Below, in pieces: positions 46,101 through 58,900 of a stretch of 64,000 bases of DNA. Every line of letters starts with the position of its first letter. Within the stretch, counting starts at the first letter, position 1. Made by a program: the position numbers and the translations under genes. The stretch covers positions 182,244,437 to 182,308,436 of the forward strand of contig JARYHS010009186.1 of assembly GCA_031002005.1 (NCBI GenBank). Reading direction: 5' to 3'. The notes under the pieces are model-generated. The model was not told where the DNA came from, searched no databases, and saw only the letters and a list, made by a program, of their open reading frames with translations. The DNA comes from Vandiemenella viatica (Eukaryota; Arthropoda; Insecta; Orthoptera; Morabidae).

Positions 46101-46775
46101 CACCTACGTGAATGCTTAGTCACTCCCCAGTTTCAACCTCATAACCTGCACATTACACAAACATTTGACTGTGTGGATTTTCACGGTAATTGTACGTATT
46201 ATCTCGGCTTTCTTGGTGGAATCGTTTTGATTTATTAAAATTTTAGCTGTTCACTGTGACGTAACTGTTAGAAAAAGATTTGACGAGAGAGAAAAAAAAA
46301 AAAAACTGTTTCAAAATTCCACCATATTAGTTACTCTCCGCTTCCCAATGTCTTTGGCTCCACAAACTGACAAACCTATGTAATTACTGAAAGTGCGCTT
46401 CTCTGAGGATTTTGAAGATACCGAAGATACTCTGACATCAGTTCTGCCGTATTGCAAAAAGACATCCAGGCATCCTTAAGAATTTACCCAAAGTACACCA
46501 CCTATTATTCAATGCAGGAGCGGTAAATAGTTACTCAATTTTAACATGTTCATTATACGCCTGTATACGCAGTTTGGGGGGGGGGGGGTCTTTCCCTAAG
46601 CGTGTCGTGTCTAAGAGTCTTGCATGTGTGTATATAAATATAATAAGTATTGTTAAGTATAATGTGTTGTTTTGTATGTAAGGTTACGAAAGAAGAGAGA
46701 CGGTGGTATCCACTACCGTTCCATTCAAGCCTACTCTTCCAAGTGAAATACAATTTATGCTCCTATCACCGAGCG

Positions 46776-46998
46776 TGGTGAGTGAACGGTTAACGTTCTG
46801 ACCTCGTATTCGGGAGGACGCGGGTTCGAATCCCCGTCCGGGCATCCTGATTTTTTGTTTTCCAATGGTTTTCCCAAATGCCGAATGCCGGGATGCTTCC
46901 TTCAAAGCCGAATTCCTTCCCGTTCCTTGTCCCCAGTCCCATCCCGCATCTAATGACCTTAGCCGTCGACGAGGCGTAAAGCCATAGTAAAAAAAAAA
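46776..46998 (+). repeat. tRNA-derived SINE, family S1 (best copy)
   Basis: GAACGGTTAACGTTCTGACC gives the A-box side and GGTTCGAATCC (46823-46833) is a perfect B box. The body reads GCCGGGATGCTTCCTTC, ATTCCTTCCCGTTCC, then CCGTCGACGAGGCGTAAAGCC and a 10-A tail. This is the least decayed S1 copy in the window. Confidence 0.75.
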
Positions 46999-46999
46999 G

Positions 47000-48285
47000 C
47001 TTCTATCCGGAGTGTGAATTACTAACAACAACATTACGTGACTTCTTCCCTCACAGAGGGTGACTAGATTTAACGCAAGCGTTTGGATCATTATCTAGTG
47101 ATTCTGAGTTCTCTATCACATCCTCTGCTACTTTTCTGGCCATGCCCGGGTTGATAAAAATTCCATCTCCTGTTGCGGCTTAAATCACCTATCTCCCAGT
47201 CGACTGCCAGTCACCGTCATAGATTTGAGAAATTTCTGGCTTAGTGTGTGATACAACATGAATTAAATTCAGTTTATGCTTATATCTATTGGTTTAATAC
47301 GATTCTATAAAGGGGGTATAACTATATAAGTCTGGGAAAAGTTTTTATTAAAATTATAGACATTGCGTACTATTTTAGCATTGAACGTAGTAGACAGAAA
47401 TGATTATAGACTCTCAGTTTTTAATGTAGTATATCTTATTTCTATATATTTTCAGTATTTGGCCGGTAACGTCCAAGCGCCACAATTTCGAAGACGGGGA
47501 ATTAAAGCGGAGGACTCAGGGCACCGTCTCTTCTATTTTCGATTTTTCTTGGTCTTCTTGACAAATTCTAATATAGTCCGCATTTTATCAATCAACAATT
47601 GATTTTTGTTATTATATCCCTATTTTAGTGAAGTAGGAAAACTGAATTTGGCTGATTTCTAAAGGTCTCTATAAACAAAAGATCTGTTAGGAAACAAAAA
47701 TATTTTTTAAGATAATTGTAATAGAGGAGGAACACTAACTGAAAAAACGCAGGTATCCTTCATTTTCACACTCCTTTATCCTCTGAATATGACTCCATCT
47801 GCTTTCAATATTTAAAATTTGATAATGCCATTAAAACGTTTCAGTGAATATTATCGGTGATGACATATTTTTTAAAAAGGTTGCCAAATTAGTTTTCATC
47901 CAGTAAAGTATGCTTCAGTATCTAGAAGAAGATGAAATAGTCCATAATGTTTTTACCAGCTAATGGCTTAAAAGTTAGAATAATCGTCATTTGAATCTAT
48001 GGTTGAAACTTAGAAAGTTTATGGTCACAGTTGTTTTATTAGAGACGAAAAAAATTAATAAAAGCGTGTCGTGTCAAAGTTACAATATAATTGAAAATAA
48101 TTGCGCCACCAGAAGAGAACTTTGCAGGTGCTTTATTGAAACTTATATTTAGAATTTGTAAAAAGAATTTCGTTTTGACCCGGTTGAAATCAAGTTTTAA
48201 GTTAGTCATTGACGTAATTCCATCATAAAATGTCATAAAAATTCGTTTCTACTAACCATTTTTTTAAAAACAATTCCAGTAGAAT
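47000..48285. other. Unassigned DNA
   Basis: GGCCGGTAACGTCCAAGCGCC...GACGGGGAATTAAAG (47461-47515) resembles a very old SINE head. Nothing else stands out. Confidence 0.4.
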
Positions 48286-48470
48286 GTTTCCAGCAAATAG
48301 ATTATTTTCAGTTTTCATAACACAATGAAAGATTTAAAATAAATAACAGTAAAATTACCCAAATTTTAGTAGAATTTCATTTGTAGGAAAACTTTGCTTT
48401 GAGAAAGTTTCCAGCAAACTGATTCTTTCCAGTTTTCAAAATATAATGAAAGATAAGAGTTAGTGCAGTT
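48286..48470 (+). repeat. Two-unit tandem duplication
   Basis: GTTTCCAGCAAATAGATT...CAGTTTTCATAACACAATG (48286-48328) recurs as GTTTCCAGCAAACTGATT...CAGTTTTCAAAATATAATG (48409-48450), each with GTAGAATTTCATTTG-like text alongside. The unit is about 123 bp. Confidence 0.55.
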
Positions 48471-49739
48471 TCATTTGTAACAACACTTTGTGAAAAGCGG
48501 GAGACGATACTGTTGATCTTGAAGCATTGATATTGATACATAACAAATTTTATTCAACTCTTAATGAACAAGGCTGACGCTGAACAAGTTGACAACTCTG
48601 GAGTAGGTCAGAAAAAAATATAAATATAAAAGAAAAGTGGACGTTATTTGTATCAGAAATGGAGTGATTAGGTAAAAACAGAAAATTTCTAAAGCACTCT
48701 AAACTGAATCAGTTAGAGTTGTTATAAAAATTAGGAGTTACGCATGAAACTTGGAATTTTGCAGTTACTTTTATACCATATGTTCAACATTTAATGAGAA
48801 ACCCATTTACTTTGAATAATAGACATGAGTAGCACTTAAAATGAAGAATGCAAAAAACTAATGAGGATTTCTTGTCTCATACATTCTAGCAACGGGTGTC
48901 ATTTCCCTCAAAGGAAGTTTTTCTGAGAATAATAAGAAAGTAAATCGATTCCAGATTTTCTCTAAAGCGCCTTACTCCGCTATTTTATAGCTTTTATGCT
49001 TCCGATATTCTATTAAAAGATAAAATGCATGCGAGTTCAATGATAAATTTTGTGTGGTTGAACGATTTTATTTCCGTAACAAATGCGCATCCTTTCTACC
49101 CTTTTTAAATAAAGGGACCGCGACCGAACTCTCATTTTAAAGCGAAAACAAAAATCGCGCGTTCTATGCAAGGTTGAATAAGAGCGCAAATTTTTTCCCA
49201 GTGAACTCTTCTTTAAACGAATTACTTCTCTCGAAAATTGAATACAGTATTCTGGGAGTTGCAGAAATGTTTTTTGTTTTTATACGAGTAATCAGATTTC
49301 AGTTTCATGCACGAGTGCTATATTTGTTCTTGCCTTGTTTTGCAGCAGGAAACATCAAGTTTGATATTGTTCATATTACATGCGATTTAAAGACTGAGGT
49401 AGCTATTAGATAATTGAACTATTTATTTAATTGTTAGATTTTTAAAATTGTAAGTAATTTGGTTCTAATGAGCTAAATTATTTTATCTTTGAAGTAAACA
49501 AAGAAACTACTATATCCGCTTCTCAGGAGTACCGATGCATAGGTTTTACATTGTCTAAGCAAATGCATATTCAAGTATTGCTATTACTTCGACTTTAAAG
49601 CAGAGATCACTTTTATTTGGAATTTGTAATGATTTTTTAATGTTTCCAGGAGTAAGTATTCACCAATACTAATAAGTAGGAGTGTTTGTTTCCCAGATCC
49701 TGTTAGAGCATGGTATTTGTAGGAATTACAGGAAAGAAA
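48471..49739. other. Unassigned AT-rich DNA
   Basis: No element end or coding motif seen. The 79-codon frame at 49174-49413 is hydrophobic but without family resemblance. Confidence 0.45.
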
Positions 49740-49860
49740 AAAGACATAAAATTCTCAAATATCATCCCAGAGGCAGGAGAGATATAGGAAGACAACCATG
49801 AAGATGGATTGAGGACTAACACTGGACAGGAAGAAGAAGAATAAGAAGAAACAGAGACAT
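49740..49860 (+). pseudogene. LINE C-terminal crumb (HPRGRRDIGR motif)
   Basis: One frame reads KILKYHPRGRRDIGRQP, a stop, then RWIED. This matches the conserved C-terminal HPRGRRDxGRPxxRW text of RTE-type LINEs from memory. A purine-rich AGGAAGAAGAAGAATAAG stretch follows. It is too short for firm classification. Confidence 0.4.
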
Positions 49861-51401
49861 ACAATAAATATAATGAAAATGAATAGAGATGAATGTGGTG
49901 GAATTGTTTGGCTTCTGCGAGTTCGTGTAGATATAATGCTTAAAATAATTTTATTTGCATCAAGAAATGGGGAATAAGTTTTCTAAGTCAATTTATTTAT
50001 GTGAACATTGCTGAATTTAAAGCGGAACTTCCGTTAATTTAATTTAACTTGCTGGGATAAAAGCTTTAAATCCACTTGTGTTGAAAGAGAACTGTCTGAA
50101 ACAAATTCAAAATTAGTTTAGTTGTAGGTTGATGTTTGTCTTCAGTAAATGAATTAAAAAATATTCGTCAGAGATTAATAATTTAACATTCGTAACACAG
50201 CTGATGCTTCATTAGTATATCAACAATAATTTAAGTAGGGTACGTTATTAAACAAGTTACTTTTAATATTTTGGAAATGTGCGTCAGAAGCGAAGTGAGC
50301 ATCTGAAGTTTAATAGATGTGGAAAACTTTCCGTTCTCATTTATAATTGTTACATAAATGACATCAGTAATTCTTACTTTAAAATACTGTATATTCAATT
50401 GTAGGAGCAAGAATGGAAGTTACTACCTTTAACTCACTTGTTGAAATAAATGATTATGTTTCTAATGTCATAAAGCGAAACAATCATGATTAACTTTAAT
50501 TACGAGTGAGGATATGCGAAAAGAAAAATATCTGAAAGCTGTAAAAGAAACTATTTCTATTCGCACTATGTGATTTGTGTTAAATTTATGAAATTACGTG
50601 GATTACGACACAAAAAACCCATTAAGATTAACGTAAAGCTAAAAACGAAAAGATGTTACAGGAGAGATTAATGTGTTGTAAATAATGAAATAAGTGGAGA
50701 TTGAATGTCTTACAGTGGTTGATTAAAAACTTTACATTCTATAAATTACGACATGTGTACTATGGAATCAGTATCAGTTCATACACACATCTGCAAAAAT
50801 TCTATGTTACTACAATAAGCATTTGACTTGGAATGCTGTAGTTTCAATTTCTTAGATACAAAACATGGCTATTCCTGTAGGATGACTTGATATGTTCAGC
50901 TTGATCACAGTATGGCAGTCTTGCTCGAAGAGAATGGAAAGGAATAAAATATTTTTTCCAAGTATTTTGGCGTATTCCGATAAACACCTCTAATTCTTCT
51001 TTCTGCTGTCACATAATTTCGGCCATTTCATCAAATTTTATATTGCTTAGTAACCATAGGCGTTCTTCCTTTCGCTCCAAAGTGAAATAGGTGGCGACCA
51101 CAACCTTACAACCTTAGTTATGCTGCTTTAGGCACAGACATTATGCTAAGGCTTTCATCCAACGAAAAATACGTTCTGACCTGCTCACTTCGTTGATAGT
51201 AAATTAAAAGGAACAGACTTTTGTGCCTTCAATTCATATTCTTTCGTAATCATTTCGGCAGTTCACGCTCTTATTTGCCAGTACATGTGGTATCTGATAA
51301 CTCAATGTAACGAAACTTATAGCACGGTTGTATGTCTGCTTTCGAATTTTAGTTACTACTGTGGCAAATAGTATAATAACATACGAAATTCCAATTCAAC
51401 C
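49861..51401. other. Unassigned AT-rich DNA
   Basis: Nothing recognised on either strand. Confidence 0.45.
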
Positions 51402-51460
51402 CGCATCTATTGACCTCACCGTCGACGAGGCATGAAGCCATAAGAAAATAATAAAAAAAA
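51402..51460 (+). repeat. SINE S1 3' fragment
   Basis: CCGCATCTATTGACCTCACC and GTCGACGAGGCATGAAGCC plus an A-rich tail match the last 60 bp of the 46.8 kb copy. Confidence 0.55.
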
Positions 51461-51704
51461 TCAAATCTATTTTGCATGTTCTTCTCTGTACGTGTACCGC
51501 TTGAATTCCAGTCGAAAAAATGTTTAATAATTTTCACACTGGTTTTCAGTAATTTGAGTCCCATGTAAATCTCTACTGTTTTGTTATCAATGAAAACAAA
51601 ATTATAGGTATTGGGTTTTCACAGCTTTCAGGCCGTATTCCCGTAGGATTAACGAAGACAGAGCTCGGCATTCCTATTTCATGACCTTAGGCACTAGAGT
51701 GGAC

Positions 51705-51925
51705 GTGCCGTGGCCAGCGACACGGTCCAGCCCTTTTTCTTTACCTTTCTTCGGAGATTTCCCAACGGTTCTCATTTGACAGCAGGCTGGGTGGGCATTG
51801 GGGACCGTTCCGGACGTTTAGCTTCGATGAAAAGTCATAGGCTTTGTCGGAGATCGAACCCAGGTCGTCCGTGCTGTTGTCAGAGGCTCTAAAACATGAG
51901 CTACGCGGTCGCTCGTTACCAATCA
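51705..51925 (-). repeat. tRNA-derived SINE-like sequence
   Basis: The minus strand reads CGCGTAGCTCATGTTTTAGAG (A-box side) and CCTGGGTTCGATCTCCGAC (B box), then an unassigned body with AGCCTGCTGTCAAATGAG. Confidence 0.5.
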
Positions 51926-52124
51926 AAAATGGATCTAAATTCATCTTTTATTTTTCCACAAGATATGTCATAGACAATTTCCCATGTATCTATGATGTTA
52001 TCAACACTTACCTGCAAAAATAGGTTTACATCTATATACAGAACTCGTAGTAGCCTATTACGAACGGTATCTATCTCGACACTGTAGGTAATAAACGGTT
52101 TATCAACGCATGTCCTATTTGGTA

Positions 52125-52290
52125 CATCTATATATATAAAGATGAATGTATGTATGTATGTTTGTTTGTTTGTTCTTCATACGAATCTACAGTTTTAATC
52201 CGATCTCGATGAAACTTTGCACACTTATCCTTTGAAACAAGGAGAAAAATACTGTCTACATTTGGTTGAAAAATTATCTGTATAAATAAT
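52125..52290. repeat. Single dispersed unit of the 41-43 kb repeat with microsatellite
   Basis: (ATGT)n/(TTTG)n at 52145-52172 leads into CTACAGTTTTAATCCGATCT, then GATGAAACTTTGCACAC. These are the same blocks as in the tandem array 10 kb away. The microsatellite-plus-unit arrangement suggests a dispersed family rather than only a local array. Confidence 0.6.
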
Positions 52291-52378
52291 ATATGTTTTC
52301 TTATAATTTCGAAAAATTACTGAACGGCGATAGACAGACGCATTGGATATGGAAGTCTCTTTACTGTTTTTCCGTGTA

Positions 52379-52620
52379 ACGGTCAGGTAGTTCAGTGGTT
52401 AAAGCGCTTGCTTACTAATGTTTGGGTAGTGGGCTACGGTTCAAGTCTCCGTGGAGGCTAAGATTTTTAAAAATGGTTTTTGATCGTAAGAGTCACGCCT
52501 GGGCCGTCGGTTATTCGGATTGTATGTTAAACTGTGGATATCACAAAGTTAGAGGTGCAATGCGAGGCAAATCGTAGGTTGTCTTGCAGTGCTGTAGTTG
52601 TACACTTTTTTACGTTATAT
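52379..52620 (+). repeat. tRNA-derived SINE, second family
   Basis: GTAGTTCAGTGGTTAAAGCGC is a near-perfect A box and ACGGTTCAAGTCTCCG a B box about 50 bp on. The body includes ATGTTAAACTGTGGATATC and CAGTGCTGTAGTTGTAC. A similar TGTTAAAC link after a tRNA-like head occurs at 17625-17715. Confidence 0.55.
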
Positions 52621-53639
52621 TGATCCCTCAGGGGTGATTCGCAGTCAGTGTGGTTGTGTGTGAGATCTGCAGTAATAATACTTTAAATGCGAAAGTAAGT
52701 CTCTGTCTTTTGTTACGTTTTGACAACTAAATGCCTCTACCGATATTGACGGAATGTAACCAGAAAATCTGTGGGGAGGGCACAGGACACTTTTTTCGGT
52801 ATGAAAAACAGTTGTAATGTAGTCTTCATTACATTGCAGTCATATGCCGGGAAAGTCTTCATTCTTACACTAACAGTTGTAGTCACGAAATTTTGGGAAC
52901 TTTTAGAATTGTGACGGAGAGACGGATGTGTGTGTTAGTCTGTAATGTTGCGTCGCTTGCTCAAGCTATGGTTCTCGCGCATTATTTCGAGTATAATTTG
53001 TTAGTAAATTTCGTTTAGACAAAAAAGTATTATTTAGTACAGATGTCGATTTTCTCTGTCCTATTACTTTGTGTCTGCTTAAATGTTTCTGGCACCAGTT
53101 TATTTTGCCTTCTTTTTTGACATGCCTTGCGGGCGTAAACTGGCCTAAGTTGTAGCTATAGCAGAGCACGAGCAGCTAAAGTTATTAACGCCCAAGAATC
53201 TGATGCTCATGGTGAAGAAAAGACCAAGCTGAAATAAAGCTGCCCTTAGTTAACACCCCCCCCCCCTCCCATATCCCCTCACCTTCGTTTGTTTATCTGT
53301 TTTTAAATATGTTGAAAATTGATTCTCTTCAAGAGACAGGTTCGATGGTAGGATGATATACTGATGGCTATCCGGTCATATAATGCCGAGTCGGTGTTAT
53401 TTGGGACCAATCCTTCGTTACCAACAACTTTCTATATTCACTTCTGGCAAAGCAATTCTTAATCCACGCTTTCGAAGTGACGGGTATCAGCTACTTTTAA
53501 GATAAGAAAGTTGAAAGTTGGTTAAAATTAGTGGAGTACGTCGTTGTTTGAGCATGTAATTTTAGAGATTAAGTGTCACCTGATGATTGAAACAGGTAGC
53601 GGAACAGTTTCACACCCGTGATTCACTTCAGACCAATCA
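52621..53639. other. Unassigned DNA left of the CpG island
   Basis: It includes (C)11 at 53256-53266. No gene signal. Confidence 0.45.
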
Positions 53640-53930
53640 GTGAGATTAGTCGCAGTTACCCGCTGCGCTGGAATAACGCGAGGACGAGCGGCGACTGCTG
53701 TGTTGCGGTGACATCTGGGCTGTGCGGCGCAACGCAGCTGGTGGCCGACAACTGGTGAGCGGCGACCCGCGAAATCGGCAGTCGGCCACGTCGTGCCGGC
53801 CGCAAATAACTCCACCGCGGCCAGATAACGGCGGCCAATTACTGCGCGCCCTCCACAACGACAGCAACATTGCCTGTGCTCCTAAACTCCTAATCGCTCA
53901 GCCCTGGAACGCTGCGCTATCTATATCTGT
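53640..53930. other. Isolated CpG-rich island
   Basis: About 290 bp dense in CG dinucleotides (GCGGCGACTGC, GTGCCGGCCGC, CGCGGCCAGATAACGGCGG) stand alone in AT-rich DNA. Open frames on both strands are by-products of the composition. It could be a promoter island, a host 5' exon or the leader of an unrecognised LINE, as the 60.8-61.0 kb leader is similar in composition. Confidence 0.45.
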
Positions 53931-54202
53931 GCCGTGTATTTACAACGAGTCTTGCATAGTTATTAGAGCCCTATCTCTTCGTCGGCTCTCTATTAATCTC
54001 ATTTCTCATTGGGAAAAAATTGAGTGGAAACCTAAAACTGGGCCTGAAAAAACTGGCGTACGGTTCATTTCTTGATGTAATTTTTAAATCATTTTTCTTA
54101 CGCTCACAGCTGTTTCAAATATCTGTATTTTTCTAAAAAAAAAAAAAAAAAAAAAGTATAAACCCTTAATGCTATCTAAACCGTTTTTACGTTTGATTCA
54201 GA

Positions 54203-54711
54203 ATGTCCACATTTTGCGTATCAAACACAGGAATTGGAGAGGGTGCAAAATGGGCTGCTAGATTTGTTTCTAGAAATTATATCAGAATACAATCAGTGAC
54301 AGATATGATAAAGGAGCTGGGATGGGAATCATTGCAAGACAGGATGAGGATGAGGAGGGTCATGGCAGTGTACAGGGCGTGTAGTGGCGATGAGGCATGG
54401 AAAGATATTGCAATAGGTATGAAATGTAGTGCATGGAAGGGAAATGATGACCATGACCACAAGCTGGCGGTCGATTTCAGGCACAAGGGTGTGGGAAGAT
54501 TTTCTTTTTTAGGTATGGGTGTCAGGGATTGGAATGAGTTAACAAGGGAAATGATGAATAACATACCGAAAACATTAAAAGAATTTAAAGTTAAAATTTG
54601 TAGAGGGCAAATGTAGGTGGGTGCAGAATAGGGGGAAGATGGATGTGTAAGGAAATTGCTACCGGAGCGTTTGCTGCATTGCAATTAAATTAAATAAAAA
54701 CTCGATATTTT
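54203..54711 (+). pseudogene. CR1/L2-like LINE 3' fragment, copy 1
   Basis: An open stretch (54203-54616) encodes a LINE C-terminus: AARFVSRNY, MIKELGWESLQDR, VYRACSGDEAWKDI, FSFLGMGVRDWNEL, then IPKTLKEFKVKI. Upstream the expected LERVQN text is one frame away (about 54235-54250), so a single-base indel lies there. The 3' end is the repetitive ATTGCAATTAAATTAAATAAA-type tail typical of CR1/L2-group elements, not poly(A). A more decayed relative lies at 23.25-23.69 kb. Confidence 0.65.
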
Positions 54712-55508
54712 GCTAGTAAAAACACACACATTGTAATCGTAGGTGAAGTGGTAATTTTTAAAAGAACGAAGGAGAGTTATATTCTAAAGATTCGTTCCCG
54801 TTCCTTTTAGCATCCTGATAATCGTCGTAGTTCATAGCACTCAATGTTTAGCAATTTTACAGTGTTCATACGTGTCTTCGTGAGCTGTGGAGCTATTTTA
54901 GAAGTATGAAATAATGCTTTTCGTATCGAGAAAATAATTCACTGTGTAAGTTTCACGAACATGGGAAGCACTTTAGTTGGAAAATGATGCAATAAATCCA
55001 TAAAATTTTCCATCTCTTCTGCTGCCGGCTGAGTTCGTAATTGCTTCCAGTCGGCACCTAGAAAGAGCACAGATACTTACCTATATCTTTACTATAATGA
55101 CGTAGGTAGCTGCTTGGAAGGATCTCAAGAGATGTATTTGAGTAGATACAGTACTGGTTATGCACATGTCACAAAAAAAAAATGGTGTCAGGTTTTTCGG
55201 AGACGTTCCGATAATGAGATAATGCTGGATCCTTCGACCCAAATGGTAGTGCTTGCTTTCGGAGCCGGCGGAGGGAAGAGTTTAGCAATATTTGCCTAAA
55301 ATGTTAGTGCTTCACTAAAAACAGAGTTGCTGGCCATAAGTCTACATTGCGCCCTTCTAACTTCCCTTTTTCCTCCAAACGGCTTCACTGGACCTGGAGG
55401 TGGGAACTGACGCGTGCTACTGGCTAGGTATCACGCAGTTTGCGAGTGTACATCACACGCAGTTGCCTGCTTCTCTCGTGAACACAGGCGGAGCCAATGG
55501 ATCTTATT

Positions 55509-55510
<2 letters not shown>
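54712..55510. other. Unassigned DNA
   Basis: No repeat family or coding motif recognised between the CR1/L2-like fragment and the (T)43 run. Confidence 0.45.

Positions 55511-55553
<43 letters not shown>
55511..55553. repeat. (T)43 homopolymer
   Basis: Forty-three consecutive T are followed by a C/T-rich stretch (55554-55720). This may be the poly(A) tail of another minus-strand retroelement 3' end, but I do not recognise the adjoining sequence. Confidence 0.5.
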
Positions 55554-55555
<2 letters not shown>

Positions 55556-55841
55556 CGGCCTCCTCCACCCCTTACAGCCGTCCTTTCGCTCTCCATTACT
55601 GCCTTCTTCGGCTTGGCTTCTCCGCCATTTATATTTATAACTTAAATATTTTCCTGTTTTCCAGGCTTTGGGTTTGCCGTTACCGTCTTTTTTTTTTAAT
55701 TTTTAATCTTCTCCTGATGTGTTGTTAAGTGATCAAAGAAGAAGACAATGGACTTTGGCATTTCCTCGCACGCCATTGTCTGAAAAAACAAAAATTAAAA
55801 TTTTCACGTATCCAACGTTCTTATTTAGCCGTCACATTATT

Positions 55842-55941
55842 GGTTAATTTTTTTATTTATTTATTTTTTAATTTTTTTTATTTTTTTAATTTTTTTATTT
55901 TTTTTTATTATTATTATTTTTTTTTTTTTTTTTTTTTTTTT
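55842..55941 (-). repeat. A-rich 3' tail of the LINE (T-rich on plus strand)
   Basis: A 100-bp T-rich tract with interspersed A (TTTATTTATTT and similar) ends in 25 uninterrupted T next to the ORF2 3' UTR. It is read as the poly(A) end of the minus-strand LINE, later expanded as a microsatellite. Confidence 0.6.
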
Positions 55942-55975
55942 GCCAGAAGTCTCAAGTTCTGAAATTTTTTACTTT

Positions 55976-58900
55976 TTAATTTGATGGTCTTTTTATTTTT
56001 GCTATTTCGTCCAGATAGCTTCCAAATTTTGTTTTGTATTTCGTCGTTTTCTTTAAACTCCAAACTTTAATTTTCAAGGTTGATAAATACTCTTCTAAGT
56101 TCTGGGATGTCTTCTGCAGTATATCCTGCATTGCGTGTCCTAAAATCCATACTAGACTGTTATGTTTCTCTATAGGTATAATCTTGAAATCCGGCTTTGT
56201 TAGGATATTGGTGAGTATTTTCCTGGGCGGTTTTTGCATCATGCGTGCCACTAAATGTTTTGTCCACGTCCAGATTGTTTGCGCTCTTCCGCAAGAGATT
56301 CGGTGTACTAGCGTATCTGTGTTGCCGCAAGTGTCACATCTATCTGTTGGCTTGAGGTGAATACGATGTAGCTTCTCATTGGTGGCCAGGGTCTCGTTGG
56401 CTACTTTGTACCAAAGAGCTTGAGTCTCGGACGGAATTGTTTTGTTGAAAATGTTTGCCCACACGTTTTTCCAGTTGATTTCCGGGTATTTAGTTTCTAT
56501 TATATTTCCCCGTTTATGGGCCATCATACATGCGTAAATCTCTTTTGTTGTCTTGGGAAAGTTGTTCTTTCTTGTCTCCATGATATAGCTGCTTTCGATG
56601 AAGTACAGCCTGAAATGGTAAAGGGAATTATTGATATGGGCAATCCCTACCGGTGCCGTTGTACTCACCGGTTTGTAATGTTCCAATAATTGTGCCGTTA
56701 TGGTTTCCTTGTTTTCAGATACTTTCCTCATTGCCTGTATGAAGATCGCATTTGCTATGGTTCTTGCATCCATTAAACCTAAACCTCCTCTTGCTTTTGG
56801 CAGGGTTAGCGTCTGGAAGTTGACTTTGAATATGTCACCTTGGCTCAAGAACCAGGCTACTGCCCTCTGAACGCTTTGTATTATCCCTTTCGGTGCAGGG
56901 AGCACTTGGGCAACATAGTTTAATTTGCCAAGGACCGCCAGATTTATTAAATTTGCTTTCTGTATTTTGTTGATCCGTCTGGTTTTGTGCAGTTGCAGAA
57001 TGGCCCTTGTGCTGTTTAACACTTCTCGCCAATTGATTACACTCATTTTGAGTGGATTGGTTTCTAGCCACACACCTAAGGCCTTGTGTTTGCTCATTTG
57101 TTTGAATCCATAAGTATTTACAAGATTTTGAGGTCCTGATCCAATGTAAAGTATGCCTGATTTGTCCATGTTGACTGTGGCGCCACTTTCAGGCCATAAA
57201 TCTTTATCTGGTTATTAATTGTTACTAGGTCGTCATTGTCGGTTACGTAGAACCCAATATCGTCTGCATAAGCTCTTGTAGTGTATCTTCTACCTTGGAA
57301 CGTTATACCCTTTGTCAGGGAGTGGATGCTCCGTAGTAAGGGTTCCGTGTATATGGCGAACAAGACCATTGAGAGGGGGCCAGCCTTTGTCTCAGCCCTC
57401 GGCCCATACGAAAGTTTTTTGAGATGAATCCGTTTACTAATACACTTGTGGTAGCACCGTTGGTTAGTTTCTTGATTACTGATACCGAAGCTTGTTCCCA
57501 TGCCCATTCTCCTCATGGTATTGTATAAGAACTGGTGTTCGACACGATCGTATGCTTTGTCGAAATCTAGGAAGAGAATTCCCGCTTTTAGCTTCAGGTT
57601 GTCTGCCAAGGAGATGATATCTCTATGTTCCAAGATTGCATGTTGGATCCCGCGATAGGATCGGACCCGCTTGGTACGGGCCCAAGAATTTTGGTGAGTA
57701 ATGGTGTTATTCTTCGTTTCAGGATACGAGTAAATATCTTGAAGTCGGAGTTCAGTAGCGTTATGGGTCTTAACTTTCTGATATTCTTCGTGTGTGGTGT
57801 TTTTGGGATGAGAATTATTATGCCTTCCGTGAAGGCTTCAGGCAATCGTTCAATCTGCCATATTTCATTGAATATATCGACCATCTTGTGGGATATGATG
57901 TTCCAGAAAGCTCTATAAAATTCCAGGGGAAGACCGTCTTTACCGGGAGATTTTCTAGTTTTCCCAGCCATGAGGGACAACTCTGCTTCTTCTAGTGTGA
58001 TGTCTCTGGTAATCTCTCTTCGCTCGTTGTCGTCCATGTATTCATTTATGTGGTTTAGGGTGGAGTCCCTGTTATCTCCGGTTGTGGTGGAGGCTCTGTA
58101 AAAGGATGAAAAATGGTTCAGATCATTGCGGGAATTTCCTTTTGGTTGGTTGTTCTGACTCCATCTTCCGCAGTCTATGTTTGATAAGTACTGGGAGTTT
58201 CTTCTTTTTGTCGCCCTAATCAGATGGTATAGCGATGCCTTCTCTTTCTCTACTAAGTCCACGCTATCGGTGTTGACTAAAAGGGATTCCATTCTTGATG
58301 CTTGGTATTTGTTAATTTTGGCTTTATACTTTTTTAATCCAGTACGTGGTCGTGGATGGTGTGCACGTCTTTTTTGTACAGGTCCTTCAGACATCTGTAG
58401 TAAAATTCCATGGTGTTGTTTGTCCAGTGCTGTTTTACGTGTGAGTAGGCGATAATAGCTTTTCTTATTCTTGGTTTCGCATGGGTTATCCACCAGCTTA
58501 AATTTGAGCTATACTTGTGGCAGTTTCTGACACTTGAAAACCAGGTGGTGATGACGCTTTCCTTACATTCAGCATCGCGAAGAAGCGAAACGTTCATCTT
58601 CCAATATCCTTTACCTCTCTGAATATTAATTGGGTCGCACTTAATTCTGCATATGTACGCACAGTGATCGGAGAAGCTTAAGGGTACTATTTCATCGCTA
58701 CTAACTGCTGGGTCTAGAGTGTTAGATACGTAAATTCTATCAAGTCTGCTTTTTGATGTCGGGGTCATGTGTGTGTGACTAGTTTGGTTTCCGTGCAATG
58801 CCCGAAACGTGTCCTTGAGGCCTAATCCTTCGACCATTTTTGCTAATTCTTGACAGATGTTAGGGTTTGGTCTTTGGTCGCTTCGGTCAATTACGCAGTT

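Noticed and set aside
46823..46833. A tRNA gene from the perfect B box
   Set aside because: The same head with the same non-tRNA body occurs about nine times, so it is a SINE.
52379..52461. A functional tRNA gene
   Set aside because: A- and B-box regions are present, but the arms do not fold into a cloverleaf and a SINE-like body follows.
53576..54075. Frames of 60-117 codons on both strands over the CpG island
   Set aside because: Few stops are expected at this composition, and no frame shows a domain or supported splice sites.
55729..55962. Phe/Tyr-rich 77-codon frame
   Set aside because: It is translation of the T-rich tail of the minus-strand LINE.
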